Positions 1 through 10,184 are shown, counted from the first letter of the stretch. The stretch is 64,000 bases of DNA from Archivesica marissinica (GCA_014843695.1 CM026387.1:73381749-73445748); one strand, 5' to 3'. The notes: generated by a model not told the origin, from the sequence alone. Translations and numbers: made by a program.

Positions 1-49
1 CTTATTTCTGGGAATATACGGTACAAGAAATAGGTCAATAATATGACTA

Positions 50-293
50 TTAACTCTTTCAACATCACAGACCTCTAAATAGGCTTACAAAAGGTGGTGT
101 AGATCCATATTAGGCGGCTCATAACGAGCCGTCTCATCAGGATCTGCACTTTTTTCAGGAATATTATTATTTTTTAGACGTAATTAACCATTTTGATAAA
201 TGAACTGGTCCAAATGTAATTTTCTGATTAATTTATTGGTCTAATAATATCATGGACCAGTCCATGTTAGTTACTTGGTGTTCAATGGGTTAA
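50..293 (+). mobile_element. TTAA-bounded piggyBac-like MITE, family P, copy 1
   Basis: A 244-bp non-coding element bounded by TTAA on both sides. The left end reads TTAACTCTTTCAACATCACA and the reverse complement of the right end reads TTAACCCATTGAACACCAAG, so the ends are imperfect terminal inverted repeats. An internal imperfect palindrome of about 55 bp (about 93-150, AGATCC...GGATCT arms around CGAGCCG) is the family signature. TTAA target duplications with CCC-starting termini are typical of piggyBac elements, so I infer mobilisation by a piggyBac transposase; no transposase is present. Six further copies lie in the window. Confidence 0.8.
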
Positions 294-675
294 AGAAATG
301 AGAGCAATAACCACATTGCAAGTTCTGCTGAACACACAACCCTGGCTTCGGCTTACAATTCCACTGCTAGAATTAACTGTAACAGGTGAGGGAGGAAAAA
401 GGTCAATTCACATTCGATTCACATCCTTAGATTACTGTTCCAATGCTCTACAAATTCAGCTATCCAGGTGACAACACTCAAGGACTGCTACATATACAAT
501 AGGTCAATATTATGTACACACCCAAATATACTCCCAACCAAATGTGCTCAACTCTGATATGTTACCATATACTGTTTCTGCATACATACATTAGGATCAA
601 ATACACTTATTAACACGTGCCGTACAATAAAGAGATTTACCAAATTTGTCATAGTATAAATTTATTATTATTATT
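294..675. other. unannotated AT-rich stretch
   Basis: No open reading frame of note, repeat unit or RNA signature is visible between the MITE and the SINE fragment that follows. Confidence 0.6.
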
Positions 676-822
676 ATATTTCGGGTTTTACGCTTGCATC
701 AGCACCATTTTTGGGCTATATCGCCGGCGGGCAGTTTACCTAACAACACCTTTCCTGGGAGGCTCCAGCGGTTAACCAGAAACTGCCAACTTTTTCATAT
801 AAATAAAACACGGTCTGAGCGG
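676..822 (-). mobile_element. SINE family B, 3' body fragment
   Basis: Matches the body of the SINE-B copies at 29820-30083 and 48970-49205: the TTTCGGGTTTTACGC tail, the GGGCTATATCGCCGGCGGGC segment and the CTGCCAACTTTTTCAT segment. Its tRNA-like head is missing after the 'cggtctgagcgg' stretch, so it is a truncated, transcription-incompetent copy. Confidence 0.75.
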
Positions 823-883
823 CATGGTATAAGTACATTACCGTTCATACTCGCATATAAGGCAATCTTGTCTATAAGACGAC

Positions 884-1715
884 TAGTGCTGGGTATCGCC
901 CAGGAAAAGCGTATCGCGATATATTGCGATACAGGAGAAATTTGTATTGCAATACGTATCATAATGTATTATTCCATTTCTGTGCCAATGCATGCTATAT
1001 AATGGTGGTCATCGAGGGGCTCAAACTCGTGAACAAACTCTTGCTACCTATGCCTTAAAGGAGGATGGATCGTACAATGACATAATTCTCTAAATATTGC
1101 AAACTTTTAATGAACATCTTTAAACTTTTAATGAACATCTTTAAACTTTTAATGAACATCTTTAAACTTTTAATGAACATCTTTAAATTTTTAACTTGAT
1201 ACAATCTGATCAGTGGTCACAACTGTTTGAAGTCATGACATGTCTGCTAGGTTTACTAGTTACTACAGCTAATAGTTAGTTATGCCATGTTCTTTTTTAA
1301 GAATGAGTAGTTAGGTTTGTCGTTCCTCCTGAACATTTTACTGTGCTATTGCATGTACAGCCCGAAATTGTCCCATACTGATGCTTTTCCTCGCTTATTT
1401 TTCACGATCTCAAAATCGTCTGCCATTATTGTTTCCTCGGCCGTGGTTCCCAGCTTAACGTTAACAGTACCAATATCACAGAATACCGGTACTGTGGTAC
1501 TCGGCTATACAGTGTATTGGCAGATAATTGAGATAAATGCGGGAACCGGTAATCGAATTACGTCAATATATTAGTTTATAATATATATTTAGGCTACTAA
1601 TATCATTCTACGGGTCTCTTATTATGTATCGGTGTTTGAAAATCGTATCGGTTTATTATATCTTTTTGTGAAATATCATAATATATAGGTATACCGATAA
1701 TACCGCGCAGCACTA
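884..1715 (-). mobile_element. Deleted hAT transposon, copy 1 (non-autonomous)
   Basis: An 832-bp element with ends TAGTGCTG and CAGCACTA. It is flanked by the perfect 8-bp target duplication AAGACGAC (876-883 and 1716-1723); 8-bp duplications are the hAT hallmark. Internally it is the reverse of the longer copy at 15110-16309. It keeps the transposase start region, the 3' untranslated region and the far end, but has lost nearly all of the coding sequence. It holds four copies of a 21-bp unit (TGAACATCTTT core, about 1101-1185); the other hAT copy has two. The intact duplication shows that this deleted form, not a later fragment, is what inserted or was retained. Confidence 0.9.
1336..1426 (-). 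pseudogene. hAT transposase N-terminal stub
   Basis: On the minus strand from ATG at 1426 the sequence reads MADDFEIVKNKRGKASVWDN, the start of a BED-type zinc-finger transposase (the VW-x2-F motif opens many BED domains). The frame then runs through the internal deletion and stops after a few residues. The same start in copy 2 (15398) carries a frameshift, so this stub preserves the better reading of the beginning. Confidence 0.75.
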
Positions 1716-1886
1716 AAGACGACCCACCTACTTTGGTCCTGAAATCTGTGGTTTTGGCATGCACTTGCATATAAGACGGGTTCATAAAATGAACTCCAGA
1801 CCAAGTATAAATTGCATGTTTGGCCAGTGAAAGTTGAAGAAATGTTCAGCTATTTTCTAAAACGTAATTATGGATACCATAATGGT

Positions 1887-1945
1887 AAGTTTGTTTAAAA
1901 TAGGGATGGCAACGTATCATATTCGAATATAAACATTTAGCAATT
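1887..1945. mobile_element. Possible hAT terminal fragment
   Basis: AGGGATGGCAACGTATCATA followed by ATTCGAATAT resembles the longer AGGGATGTCAACGAATATTC stretch at about 41478. Both look like termini of another hAT-type family. No partner end or target duplication was found. Confidence 0.3.
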
Positions 1946-1951
1946 TTATTG

Positions 1952-3100
1952 TACAGTATAACCTCCTATAACGGTCAACCCTATTCAACGGCCACCTCCA
2001 ATGAACGAGCCAGTTAATTTCCTTCCGAGAGATTTTCCTATATAGTTGACCTCTATTTGGCAGTCATCTCTCTGACCCGGTCAACGGTCGGTCTAAAACG
2101 GCCAGAATACGCTCAATGACCTCCGAGAAACGGTCATTTTCCACTAGAAACGGTCATTTCCACTAGAAACGGTCATTTTCCACCAGAAACGATCATTTTC
2201 CACTAGAAACGGTCATTTTCCACTAGAAACGCCACTATAAACAGAAACGCCACTAGAAACGGTAACTGTTGAAAATGAAAGTAGATTATGCAAATTACCC
2301 TAACATTTTATTTTGCAAGAAAACAGGACCCGTGGTCGGCAGATTGTATGCTCAATTACTGGATCAACGGCCAATTAGTCAGTTTACTTTAAACCCGAGA
2401 TCTTTTGATCGAATGAAAGAAAGGGGGAAACAAAATGTTCACATGTTGATTCGCTGGTTCCTAAATCGATGACGCATCAATTTGACTTTGTATAGTAAGC
2501 GTGGTAAAATTTGTCACACCCGATGCACATGTATAATTATGTAAACAAATGTTTGTTAATGGGAAGGAAATGGCTTCTTTGAAGGTGTTTAGGAAAACGG
2601 TGTCATTATCGCCTTCGTTAGTCGATTCTTTTATTTTAGTCATGTTCCAGGGATTTAAATTATTGAGTAACATGGGTAAATATTCTGTCTTAGCTTTAAA
2701 AATTCATTTGATTCGTTTCTATTTATTATTAGCGACTGCAAATCCAGACATTATAAAATATTGGTGGTTATTGCACACATGTCTATAATAATCGGGTAAT
2801 GTAATATATCCCCGATTCTGGTAAACGCTCCAGGAAAGTGGTAAAAGAGTTTGGCCCCCCATAGGACCCAGATACAATCAGGAGACATTAAACTGTTAAA
2901 GAGGAAACATGAGATCATGGAGGACTAGGTCAATAACCTGTGAATAAACAATAAATAACACAATCACACATCTATACACTATAAAGATTTATTCAAGAAG
3001 GGCTATCAAACATGAGTTCCCTCCATTAACAGGTCACCTCCAGTAAGCAGCCAAAAATGGCTTTTCCCCTCACTGGCTGCTTAATGGAGGTTTTACTGTA
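1952..3100. mobile_element. Possible TA-flanked DNA transposon (pogo/Tigger-like ends)
   Basis: The left edge reads TACAGTATAACCTCC and the reverse complement of the right edge reads TACAGTAAAACCTCC, an imperfect inverted pair with TA at each outer end, as in pogo-like Tc1/mariner elements. Beyond about 15 bp the two ends diverge. The right end also forms its own hairpin (about 3035-3092, CTCCAGTAAGCAGCCA with TGGCTGCTTAATGGAG). Open frames of 60-80 codons inside show no transposase motif. It could be two unrelated fragments. Confidence 0.35.
2125..2258. repeat. About 20-bp degenerate tandem repeat
   Basis: Six or so copies of a unit like CACTAGAAACGGTCATTTTC, the last ones shortened. It lies within the putative pogo-like element. 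Confidence 0.8.
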
Positions 3101-3315
3101 TTCTTTCTCAAATAAAATGTTACTGTATAAAATGCATATAACTGTTTAATTTTCAATCAATTAATATTCAGATAGAACAAATATAACACGATGAATGGTC
3201 CCATGGCAGTGCGAACAATTGTCCTGATTTGTCTCTATACAACAATTGACAGGTGTTGGCAGCTTGCTCATAATTACATTATCTTTCATGTGCTACAAAT
3301 TGAGTAATACAGTCA

Positions 3316-3562
3316 TATTTCGCAGGTTCGATCTCCTGTCTGACCCTAATAAAATTAACAGTCTTTCAGATGGGACGTTAAACCGAGGTCTCGTGTCGGT
3401 GCTTTACACCGTGCATGTAAAAGAACCAGAGGAAACTCTGGAATGGGTCTCTGTCTGTATCATTGCACTATCCTCCAAAATCTAAAATGACTAATATCTT
3501 CAGGAGGCGTCGCTCATATGGGCAACCGCTAGAGACGATAAATAAACGTAAAACACACACAC
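3316..3562 (+). mobile_element. SINE family C copy (5'-truncated)
   Basis: A box-B-like GCAGGTTCGATCTCC is followed by the family-C body: GACCCTAATAAAATTAACAG, GATGGGACGTTAAACCGAGG, TAAAAGAACCAGAGGA, GGAGGCGTCGCTCATATGGG and a CGATAAATAAACGTAAAAC tail ending in an ACAC run. The upstream A-box part is poorly preserved. Related copies lie at 8975-9228, 21836-22046 (minus) and 52950-53207. Confidence 0.85.
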
Positions 3563-4558
3563 AAGCGGAGAATAATATTTGTTACCCGTATCAGTGAAAA
3601 ACTTCATGAAGCTTCAATGTTTATAAATATCTGTTTAACTAAAGACCATGCCGTTTTGGGTCATTTATGTCACTATATCCTGTAAATTCTTATATGGGAG
3701 TTTATTCTGTAAATAGATGGCATGGCGTACCTGACATTTGACACGGCTACATACATGATATGGCCTTCAAGGATAGAATTACATCCTTCTGCTCTTTACA
3801 GCAGTTTACCTCGTAAATATATATATACATTTGTCAATATGACAATAACTACCTAAAAGTTGGCTCAATTTGTTTTTATTTACATTCATACAAATGATAA
3901 TTATATAATCTCATCTAAAATAAATGTGCTTGAATGAAATATAAAAGGCATGCTAATTATATTTGATTATAAATATTATAATTAAAGTACATTTCTAATG
4001 TGATAAAAAAATTCAATAAAAGGGAATACGGTGGACCAAAAAAATGAACGCTAGTCGGCAATTTAATTTTCACCTCTGAGTAAGGTAATTTTGGGTAAAC
4101 GTTGAGTATCCGCTTATAAGACTAGTATGAAATCCTCATGAGTGTAAGAACCTTTTTATCACAGTACCATATAGTGTGCTTGTTTTAATAACTAAAGCTG
4201 CTACTTTCATTTTGGTGCCAAGTGTCAGAGCAAATTGTCATGAAGTCACTAAATTGTCATGACATCACTAAGCATAGCAGTGTTATATTTAAGTTTTAAA
4301 CAGCGTTATACCTGCATTGAGACTTCTTTTAAATCGTAGTGTGTCTTACCATTAACGTTACGTACAAATTCAAATAGAAATATGCATTACTTTAAAGCTT
4401 AAGGTGATATTACACGTGTGTAAATATAAGAAACTTTGTGATGGCTGTATGAAACTGAATACAAGCAAAGTTATGTGATAAAAGAGATTTGTCAAATGCG
4501 TATGAAATATGCATACAATTAGTTCATGGTTCCTACATGAATGGTACATAGACATAGA
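3563..4558. other. unannotated AT-rich stretch
   Basis: About 1 kb of low-complexity AT-rich DNA. There is a short imperfect duplication around 4236-4270 (AAATTGTCATGA) but no coding or RNA signal that I can support. Confidence 0.5.
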
Positions 4559-4798
4559 TTAACCCTTTCCCTCATAGAAACACCTCTTGACGCCATTACC
4601 AATATGACATACATTAACAATGTAGTAGTCAAACCAATGTTCATAATAAAGGCCATTATCTCATGTAGTCCCAGTAATATCTATGGACGTGGGATAGATA
4701 TGGCGACTACTTGTCCACTGCATGATAGCTAAATGGCTGTCATTTGTATGCAGATATAATAGTATATTAACCTAAATCTATATGAAGTAAAGGGTTAA
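4559..4798. mobile_element. TTAA-bounded MITE-like element, family S
   Basis: Left end TTAACCCTTTCCCTCATAG; the reverse complement of the right end is TTAACCCTTTACTTCATAT. The element is thus 240 bp with roughly 16-bp imperfect inverted termini inside TTAA. The termini resemble those of families P, Q and R, but the interior is different. Only one copy is seen here. Confidence 0.6.
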
Positions 4799-4835
4799 AT
4801 ACAGTTATAACATGCCGTACAAGAGATTTACCGTA

Positions 4836-5035
4836 TTTGTCATGGTATAGGTAGATTAGTGAATTTGTCATGGTATAGGTAGATTAGTGAATTTGTCATG
4901 GTATAGGTAGATTAGTGAATTTGTCATGGTATAGGTAGATTAGTGAATTTGTCATGGTATAGGTAGATTAGTGAATTTGTCATGGTATAGGTAGATTAGT
5001 GAATTTGTCATGGCATAGGTAGATTAGTGAATGGT
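4836..5035. repeat. 28-bp tandem array, about 7 copies
   Basis: The unit contains TTTGTCATGGTATAGGTAGA and repeats every 28 bp with almost no variation. The first and last copies merge into unique flanks. Confidence 0.95.
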
Positions 5036-5815
5036 GCTAAATAGCAATAATCATACCAACATATAAACACACAGATTATTTCTACACACACTTGTAAAAT
5101 TGTAAAGACTCGAATTTTCAAATTGTACCACATAAAATATCGATTTACTTGCAAAACCTACAACAGAGGAAGTAATCGCCAAAAACATCTGTTTTCAACG
5201 TATAAACCTAAGCCATTAGTACTTACTTGACATGGAATGTGTAAGACATCGGTAAATATATGAGATCTTCTTCTCCATAATTGAGTTAATACTAATACTT
5301 AAAAGACTGCAAACGCAATTATAAAATGCCCCATATCCCTTCCTTATCGACTATAACACAGAAAATTTCATTATGAAATCTTCTGCCTTTGACACCAACT
5401 TGTAGATTAACAGACACATGCTTGTTGATGAAATATAAAGCTGAAAATGGAATAAAGTAATTTGATTAGCTTATCAAATGACAATCTATCTTCTAGGTAA
5501 TGTGACTGTTTTGTCTTCTGTATTGATTTCCATCATATCAAAGTGCTTCCGAAGTGTTTCTGTTATATAAAGATGGTACAGAGACACATTTTGGTATATA
5601 CAACACTAATAAACAACATTGTCTAGGAACACAAGCTTCCTGGAACATTCCTGTCGCCTCTCTCAAGTACAAAATGTACATCAAAAGCACAATCGTGAAA
5701 CCGCCGAGTACTTCCTTAATTGACGGAATGCATGAAAACATGGGGATGGGCGACTTGCAGAATCAATATTTACTATTTAGAAGTTTACGGCCTTTGGGGA
5801 ATGGATGCATATGTA
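5036..5815. other. Unique stretch with one exon-like open frame
   Basis: A 106-codon plus-strand frame (5554-5874) has more ordinary composition over its first 70 codons than any other non-repetitive frame nearby (for example LYKDGTETHFGIYNTNK). I cannot assign it to a family. Its end runs into a MITE, and no splice-site pair is convincing. The minus strand is also open at 5538-5741, which weakens the coding case. Confidence 0.2.
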
Positions 5816-6053
5816 GGCTAACTCTTTGCATGCTGGGTAAAATAAACAGTATACAGTGGATGACAATTCATTAATGTGTTTGACTTATTAATTTTGTAAT
5901 CTGGAAATATGCCATACAATTTCATTGAATGGTGTCAATACGACACCATGTCATTACGACACCATGTCATTACGACACCATGTCATTATGACACTATGAC
6001 ACATGTCATTCTATCACTGTCATTTTCACAGCTGGCATGCAAAGGGCCAAGTA
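5816..6053. mobile_element. MITE family R, copy 1 (degenerate)
   Basis: Begins AACTCTTTGCATGCTGGGTA and ends with GCTGGCATGCAAAGGGCC, an inverted pair of termini. The interior matches the other R copies (the GTAATCTGGAAATATG and CAATTTCATTGAATGGTGTC segments). A short tandem repeat has grown inside it. Confidence 0.65.
5935..5996. repeat. 16-bp tandem repeat inside MITE R
   Basis: About four copies of TACGACACCATGTCAT, decaying at the right edge. Confidence 0.9.
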
Positions 6054-6057
6054 TGGC

Positions 6058-6200
6058 TTAATGGAATGGATTAATATTTAGTGCCTTATTGCCTTGGAGA
6101 ATATATGAACATTTAGTGCTTTATGGCTTTGAGGGAAGAATCGATGGTCAATGTGCAACATCGCTGGCTTTTCTATTACCTCCCTTGGCAGAAAAGGTTT
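6058..6200. repeat. Degenerate dispersed repeat fragment
   Basis: GGAATGGATTAATATTTAGTG followed by CCTTATTGCCTTG recurs in altered form at 7643-7690 and 9380-9560. The GCTGGCTTTTCTATTACCTC part recurs in reverse complement at about 36294-36325. The parent element is not recognised. Confidence 0.5.
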
Positions 6201-6462
6201 GAGTTCTCACGAAATATATATCGTTCAATTAGTTGGAATCCTTTGTTTTTACTGTAGTTCCCTAACAAACTGTTGTATTATGATAAATGTATTATGATAA
6301 ATGTGATTATATCAAAATTATGTTAATTAATTGACAACAAACTTTATATATAAGTACACATTGGATACTGAAGATATAGATCGAGATATAGTAAATTAAT
6401 AATGATAAGATGAGAAAGTGGATGAAAATTGTATGTTGTGCAAAGAAAACCACGATAAAAAC

Positions 6463-6529
6463 AGAGGAAACCACTTAAGAAGACCTATATCATTTTAGGA
6501 AGTATTCAGGGGCAGTAACTGGCCGATAT
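6463..6529 (+). repeat. 67-bp direct repeat, left copy
   Basis: Matches 7566-7632 over 67 bp with about three differences (core TTTTAGGAAGTATTCAGGGG). The two copies bracket a segment of about 1 kb in direct orientation. Confidence 0.85.
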
Positions 6530-7565
6530 TGTTACGCGCCAACCGGGGTCAATCTAGTGGGCAGACGGGAGGACGGACGTAAGCTGATCACAGCGTACAG
6601 TTGATATAAGTGATGACAACGATATGATGTACTTCTATCTTCTTTTACTATACAGCAACTGCGTGACTGCTAACGATCACTATACAATGCTTAATATTAC
6701 AAACTGGCCAAGAAACCCGAATTATATCATGAAATGACACTTAATACAACACACCAATGCTTAAAATTTCGTCTGCTATTTCATACAAACAGGCAAAGAT
6801 TTCCAGCTATCTTAGAGTGTTGGAGGCCAAGAATGACATTCTGCTCGGTATTTATACGAACACACAATGCGATGTGTGGGATGTGCAACCTGTTGGTGCA
6901 CACTGTGGAATCCACATGTCGCAGTGCATGTGCGTGCCCCACATGTCGCATTACGTCACACACAAATTTGTAGTACAACAGGTACTCACAACTAAAATAA
7001 GACTGTTGCGTCAACTAAGCACTGCATACATACCAATAACATACATACACTTAAATACTAAAAAACACCTGAAACTTAGGTTTAAACAAGTTCGCCCTCT
7101 ACAAATACCACATATAAGCGTTACTCTTTGTTTACCAAAGCAGTGTATGGAACACCGCAGCGTAGCGTCTAATACACAGTGTGCATTCAAGATGGCGGCC
7201 TACATGCTAAACAAAATACAGTTGGGTCTAAACAGCAAATTACACCCATTTACATACATCAATCACTTAACAGGAATATTCAGTAACACGGATAGGATTA
7301 ACTACACGAGGGATGTTCCTAAACAGAACAATACTTGAGGATTATCATATCAGAACCAGCGAGAATACACGAAACTGGACCCCATGTAACCCAGGCAGTA
7401 GATTACAACTGGCGTGATATTCGAAGGCGATCTGTTGTTCTGTTTGTTTCATAGAGCAACGGTCAAATTCCTATAATGCTGCCAGTAAACATGCATCACC
7501 ACACTCCATGGAAACGCACATTATGAAAGTAAATCTCAGAGGGTAAGCTAACACCTAGGGTTAAT
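6530..7565. other. Unique segment with a 193-codon open frame
   Basis: The frame 6757-7338 (plus) is the longest open frame in the window that is not repeat-derived. It starts at an in-frame ATG but shows no recognisable domain, signal peptide or membrane segment, and it overlaps a second plus-strand frame (6734-6973). Cysteines and histidines are present in its first third (for example VCP-like PHMSH) without a known spacing. Chance or a transposon fragment is as likely as a gene. Confidence 0.2.
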
Positions 7566-7632
7566 AGAGGAAACCACTGAAGAAGACCTATATAATTTTA
7601 GGAAGTATTCAGGGGCAGTAACTGGCTGATAT
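7566..7632 (+). repeat. 67-bp direct repeat, right copy
   Basis: Second copy of the 6463-6529 sequence. A fragment of the dispersed repeat (GAGGGAATGGATTAATATTT) follows at about 7650. Confidence 0.85.
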
Positions 7633-7726
7633 CTCTCATTAGATTTATGAGGGAATGGATTAATATTTAGTGTCTTATAGCCTTGGGCGACTGCATGGAT
7701 AATGCTAGCATATTTAATATTATATT

Positions 7727-7973
7727 GTTTATACAAATTTATTTTAGCTCGATTGCGAAACAAGTTCTTTCAACTTATATTAATCACTCTCGAGACCTCA
7801 TTCCTGATGGAATCCATCGCCATGAAGGAGAGAGAAGAGGCAATGTGGAATTTAAATGCCTTGCCTAAGGGCACAAGCGTAACGGCTCCAGTGGGGCTCG
7901 AACTCCGGACCGTTCGCACCTGAAGCGTAACGCGATGCGCATCCACTGCGCTATCACGACTCACTACTTCCAT
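7727..7973 (-). mobile_element. SINE family A copy 1
   Basis: Read on the minus strand, it has a tRNA-like head with an A box (TAGCGCAGTGG) and a B box (AGTTCGAGCCC). The body follows (CCTTAGGCAAGGCATTTAAA, TTGCCTCTTCTCTCTCC, GATGGATTCCATCAGGAATG), then the tail GAGAGTGATTAATATAAGTT and AAATAAATTTGTATAAAC. The A/B-box pair is the internal RNA polymerase III promoter of tRNA-derived SINEs. It is full length at about 245 bp, with a small insertion in the head. Confidence 0.9.
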
Positions 7974-8252
7974 TATATTGTTGGTTTAAACATATATTTA
8001 TTTTACGAATCAGCACATGATAATTTACAATGTACAATGATACGATGGAACAGAAAGCTAATTAGTTTATGGTTGTCCTCTCCTATTAGAAATATATTTA
8101 CAATTATGATATTGTTAACCAACTGCTAAAATGTGCTAGATATTGACCCAAAACAAATACTTTCAAAAGAATCAAAGAAAAAGCTTCTTTTTATTGAATT
8201 AAATATTGGCCCAACTAAGATGTTTAGCCATAGAAAAAAAAATAGATTATGC

Positions 8253-8488
8253 GTGGAAGTCGTGATAGCGCAGTGGATGCGTGTTTGCTTCAGTTGCGAA
8301 AGGTCCGGAGTTCGAGCCCCGCTGGAGCAGTTATGATTGTGCCCTTAGGCAAGGCATTTAATTTCCACGTTGCCTCTTCTCTCTCCCTTGTGGTGATGGA
8401 TTCCATCAGGAATGAGGTCTCGAGAGTGATTAATATAAGTTATAAGAACTTGTTTCGCAATCGAGCTAAAATAAATTTGTATAAACTA
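8253..8488 (+). mobile_element. SINE family A copy 2
   Basis: Full-length plus-strand copy: A box at 8266-8276, B box at 8309-8320, body with CCTTAGGCAAGGCATTTAAT, and the common tail. Little degenerated compared with copies 1 and 4, so probably a fairly recent insertion. Confidence 0.92.
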
Positions 8489-8539
8489 GATTATGTATTG
8501 TCCCCATTTAATTAAACCATAAGGAAGGAACAGTGTATG

Positions 8540-8662
8540 TCCTATACACGAGACCTCGTTTTATAGTATGTCCAATCAGGAACACTTTTAATATAATTAT
8601 GATGGAAGAGGGATCAAACCCAAGATATCTCTGGAATCGCAGTCCACTATGTCAACCATCGG
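8540..8662 (-). mobile_element. SINE family C fragment
   Basis: The ACACGAGACCTCG and GGATCAAACCC parts match the minus strand of the SINE-C head and proximal body, but the sequence is diverged and lacks the 3' half. Confidence 0.5.
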
Positions 8663-8668
8663 ACAGTA

Positions 8669-8908
8669 GAAGTAATGATAGCACAGTGGTAGCACTTTCG
8701 CTTCAGGTGTGAAAGGTCCAAAGTTTGCACCCCACTGGAGCCGGTACAATTGTGCCCTCCTTAGGCAAGGCATTTAAAATCAACATGCATCTTCTCTCTC
8801 CCTCGTGGCGATGGATTCCATCAGGAATGAGGTCACGAGAATCATTAATATAAGTTGAAAGAACATGTTTTGCATTTAATCGAGCTAAAAATAAATTTGT
8901 ATAAAGTA
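8669..8908 (+). mobile_element. SINE family A copy 3 (diverged)
   Basis: Same structure as copy 2. The promoter boxes are altered (TAGCACAGTGG; AGTTTGCACCCC in place of the B box), so it is probably transcriptionally silent. Body and tail are recognisable to AAATAAATTTGTATAAAG. Confidence 0.85.
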
Positions 8909-8974
8909 AACAATCTGACAACTGAATCTTACACTGTTTCTTATAGTTTCCTTCTTGATTTTCCTCAAGTATGT

Positions 8975-9228
8975 TATAATTCAGGGATCACAGGTTTGAT
9001 CCCACGTCTGACCCTAATAAAATTAACAGTCTTTCAGATGGGATGTTAAACCGAGGTCTTGTGTCGGTGCTTTACACCGTGTACGTAAAAGAACCAGAGG
9101 AGACTCTTGAATGGGTCTCTGTCTGTATCATTGCACTATCCTCCAAAAATTTAAAATTACTAATCTCTTCAGGAGGCGTCGCTCATATGGGCAACCGGTA
9201 GCGACGATAAATAAACGTAAAACACACA
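8975..9228 (+). mobile_element. SINE family C copy
   Basis: B-box-like ACAGGTTTGATCCC, then the family-C body (GACCCTAATAAAATTAACAG, GATGGGATGTTAAACCGAGG, CTCATATGGGCAACCGG) ending CGATAAATAAACGTAAAAC. It is very similar to 3316-3562. Confidence 0.88.
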
Positions 9229-9665
9229 CTCAAATATGTTGATTGTTTACACTGTGTATAGAGAGTACAGAACTGTTGCTCACTCCTAATATAAATGAAC
9301 AATACCATTCTCTAAACATCTCTAAAACACATATAGACCATATGGCAACAATTACTTACTTCCGCCTACTCTATGGCCGTGTGGTAATTGGTGGATATTT
9401 CAGTGCTTTCTGACCTTGAGGGAAGATTGGTGGATTAGGGAATGAATTGATATTTCACTGTAGCATGACATTAGGGACTATGTTTTGTCTTTTATGGTTT
9501 TAGAGGACTGGGTAGACATTTAGTGGTTTATGTTATGTTCATGAGGGAATGGATTCATTATTATAATTTACTATTTCTTTTCTTCTAATTTTCTCGTGAC
9601 AATTTGGTCAAACCACCAACATTAAATATTTATATCGCTATCGCATTTCCTTCGATGAACGTATG
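9229..9665. other. AT-rich stretch with dispersed-repeat remnants
   Basis: Between about 9380 and 9560 the degenerate motif TGGATATTTCAGTGCTTTC...CCTTGAGGGAA repeats loosely, related to 6058-6200. Nothing else is recognised. Confidence 0.4.
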
Positions 9666-9675
9666 TGCCCTGATT

Positions 9676-9910
9676 AGTTTATACAAATTTATTTTAGCTC
9701 GATTGCGAAACAAGTTATTTCAACTTATATAAATCACTCTCGAGACCTCATTCCTGATGGAATCCATCGCCACGAGGGAGAGAGAAGAGGCAACATGGAA
9801 TTTAAATGCCTTGCCTAAGGGCACAATCGTAACGGCTCCAGTGGGGCTCAAACTCCGGACCTTTCGCACCTGAAGCGAACGCGCATCCACTGCGCTATCA
9901 CGACTTCCAC
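9676..9910 (-). mobile_element. SINE family A copy 4 with perfect target duplication
   Basis: Full-length minus-strand copy flanked by the 10-bp duplication TGCCCTGATT at 9666-9675 and 9916-9925. This confirms retrotransposition by target-primed insertion and fixes the family boundaries: the head starts at GTGGAAGTCGTGATAGCGCA and the tail ends in TTTGTATAAAC. Confidence 0.95.
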
Positions 9911-10184
9911 TATTTTGCCCTGATTGTTTAGCATGAGGGTTCCCAACTAATGACATGCGCCCACTCGAAGTTTAGGGCATGCGCATTTGCAGTGCTATGC
10001 AGCATTTGTCACGAGAAAAGGCGTGTCTTACAGTTTACGCTGTTCCAAGGATGATCTATTTACCTGTTCCGGGACACGGTAAGTTGCAAATATGGACTAA
10101 AAACATTAAAATGCGAAGTGTGCTATATTTACTTTGTGTCATTGAAAAGGGTAAATGTAATTAATGTAAATATAAGTAATGAAT

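Noticed and set aside
1603..1785. 60-codon minus-strand frame as a gene
   Set aside because: It lies in the hAT end region and runs out across the insertion boundary.
2269..2788. Transposase in the pogo-like element
   Set aside because: Frames of 67-79 codons show neither a DDE/D motif nor a helix-turn-helix; they also overlap on opposite strands.
7770..7973. Protein-like frames repeated across 7.8-9.9, 16.7 and 49.4 kb (VPLGKAFKFHVASSLSL)
   Set aside because: The same translated segment recurs in every SINE-A copy and starts in the tRNA-like head; it is SINE sequence and not a gene family.
8253..8325. Stand-alone tRNA gene
   Set aside because: A- and B-box sequences are present but continue into a SINE body and tail with several copies in the window.
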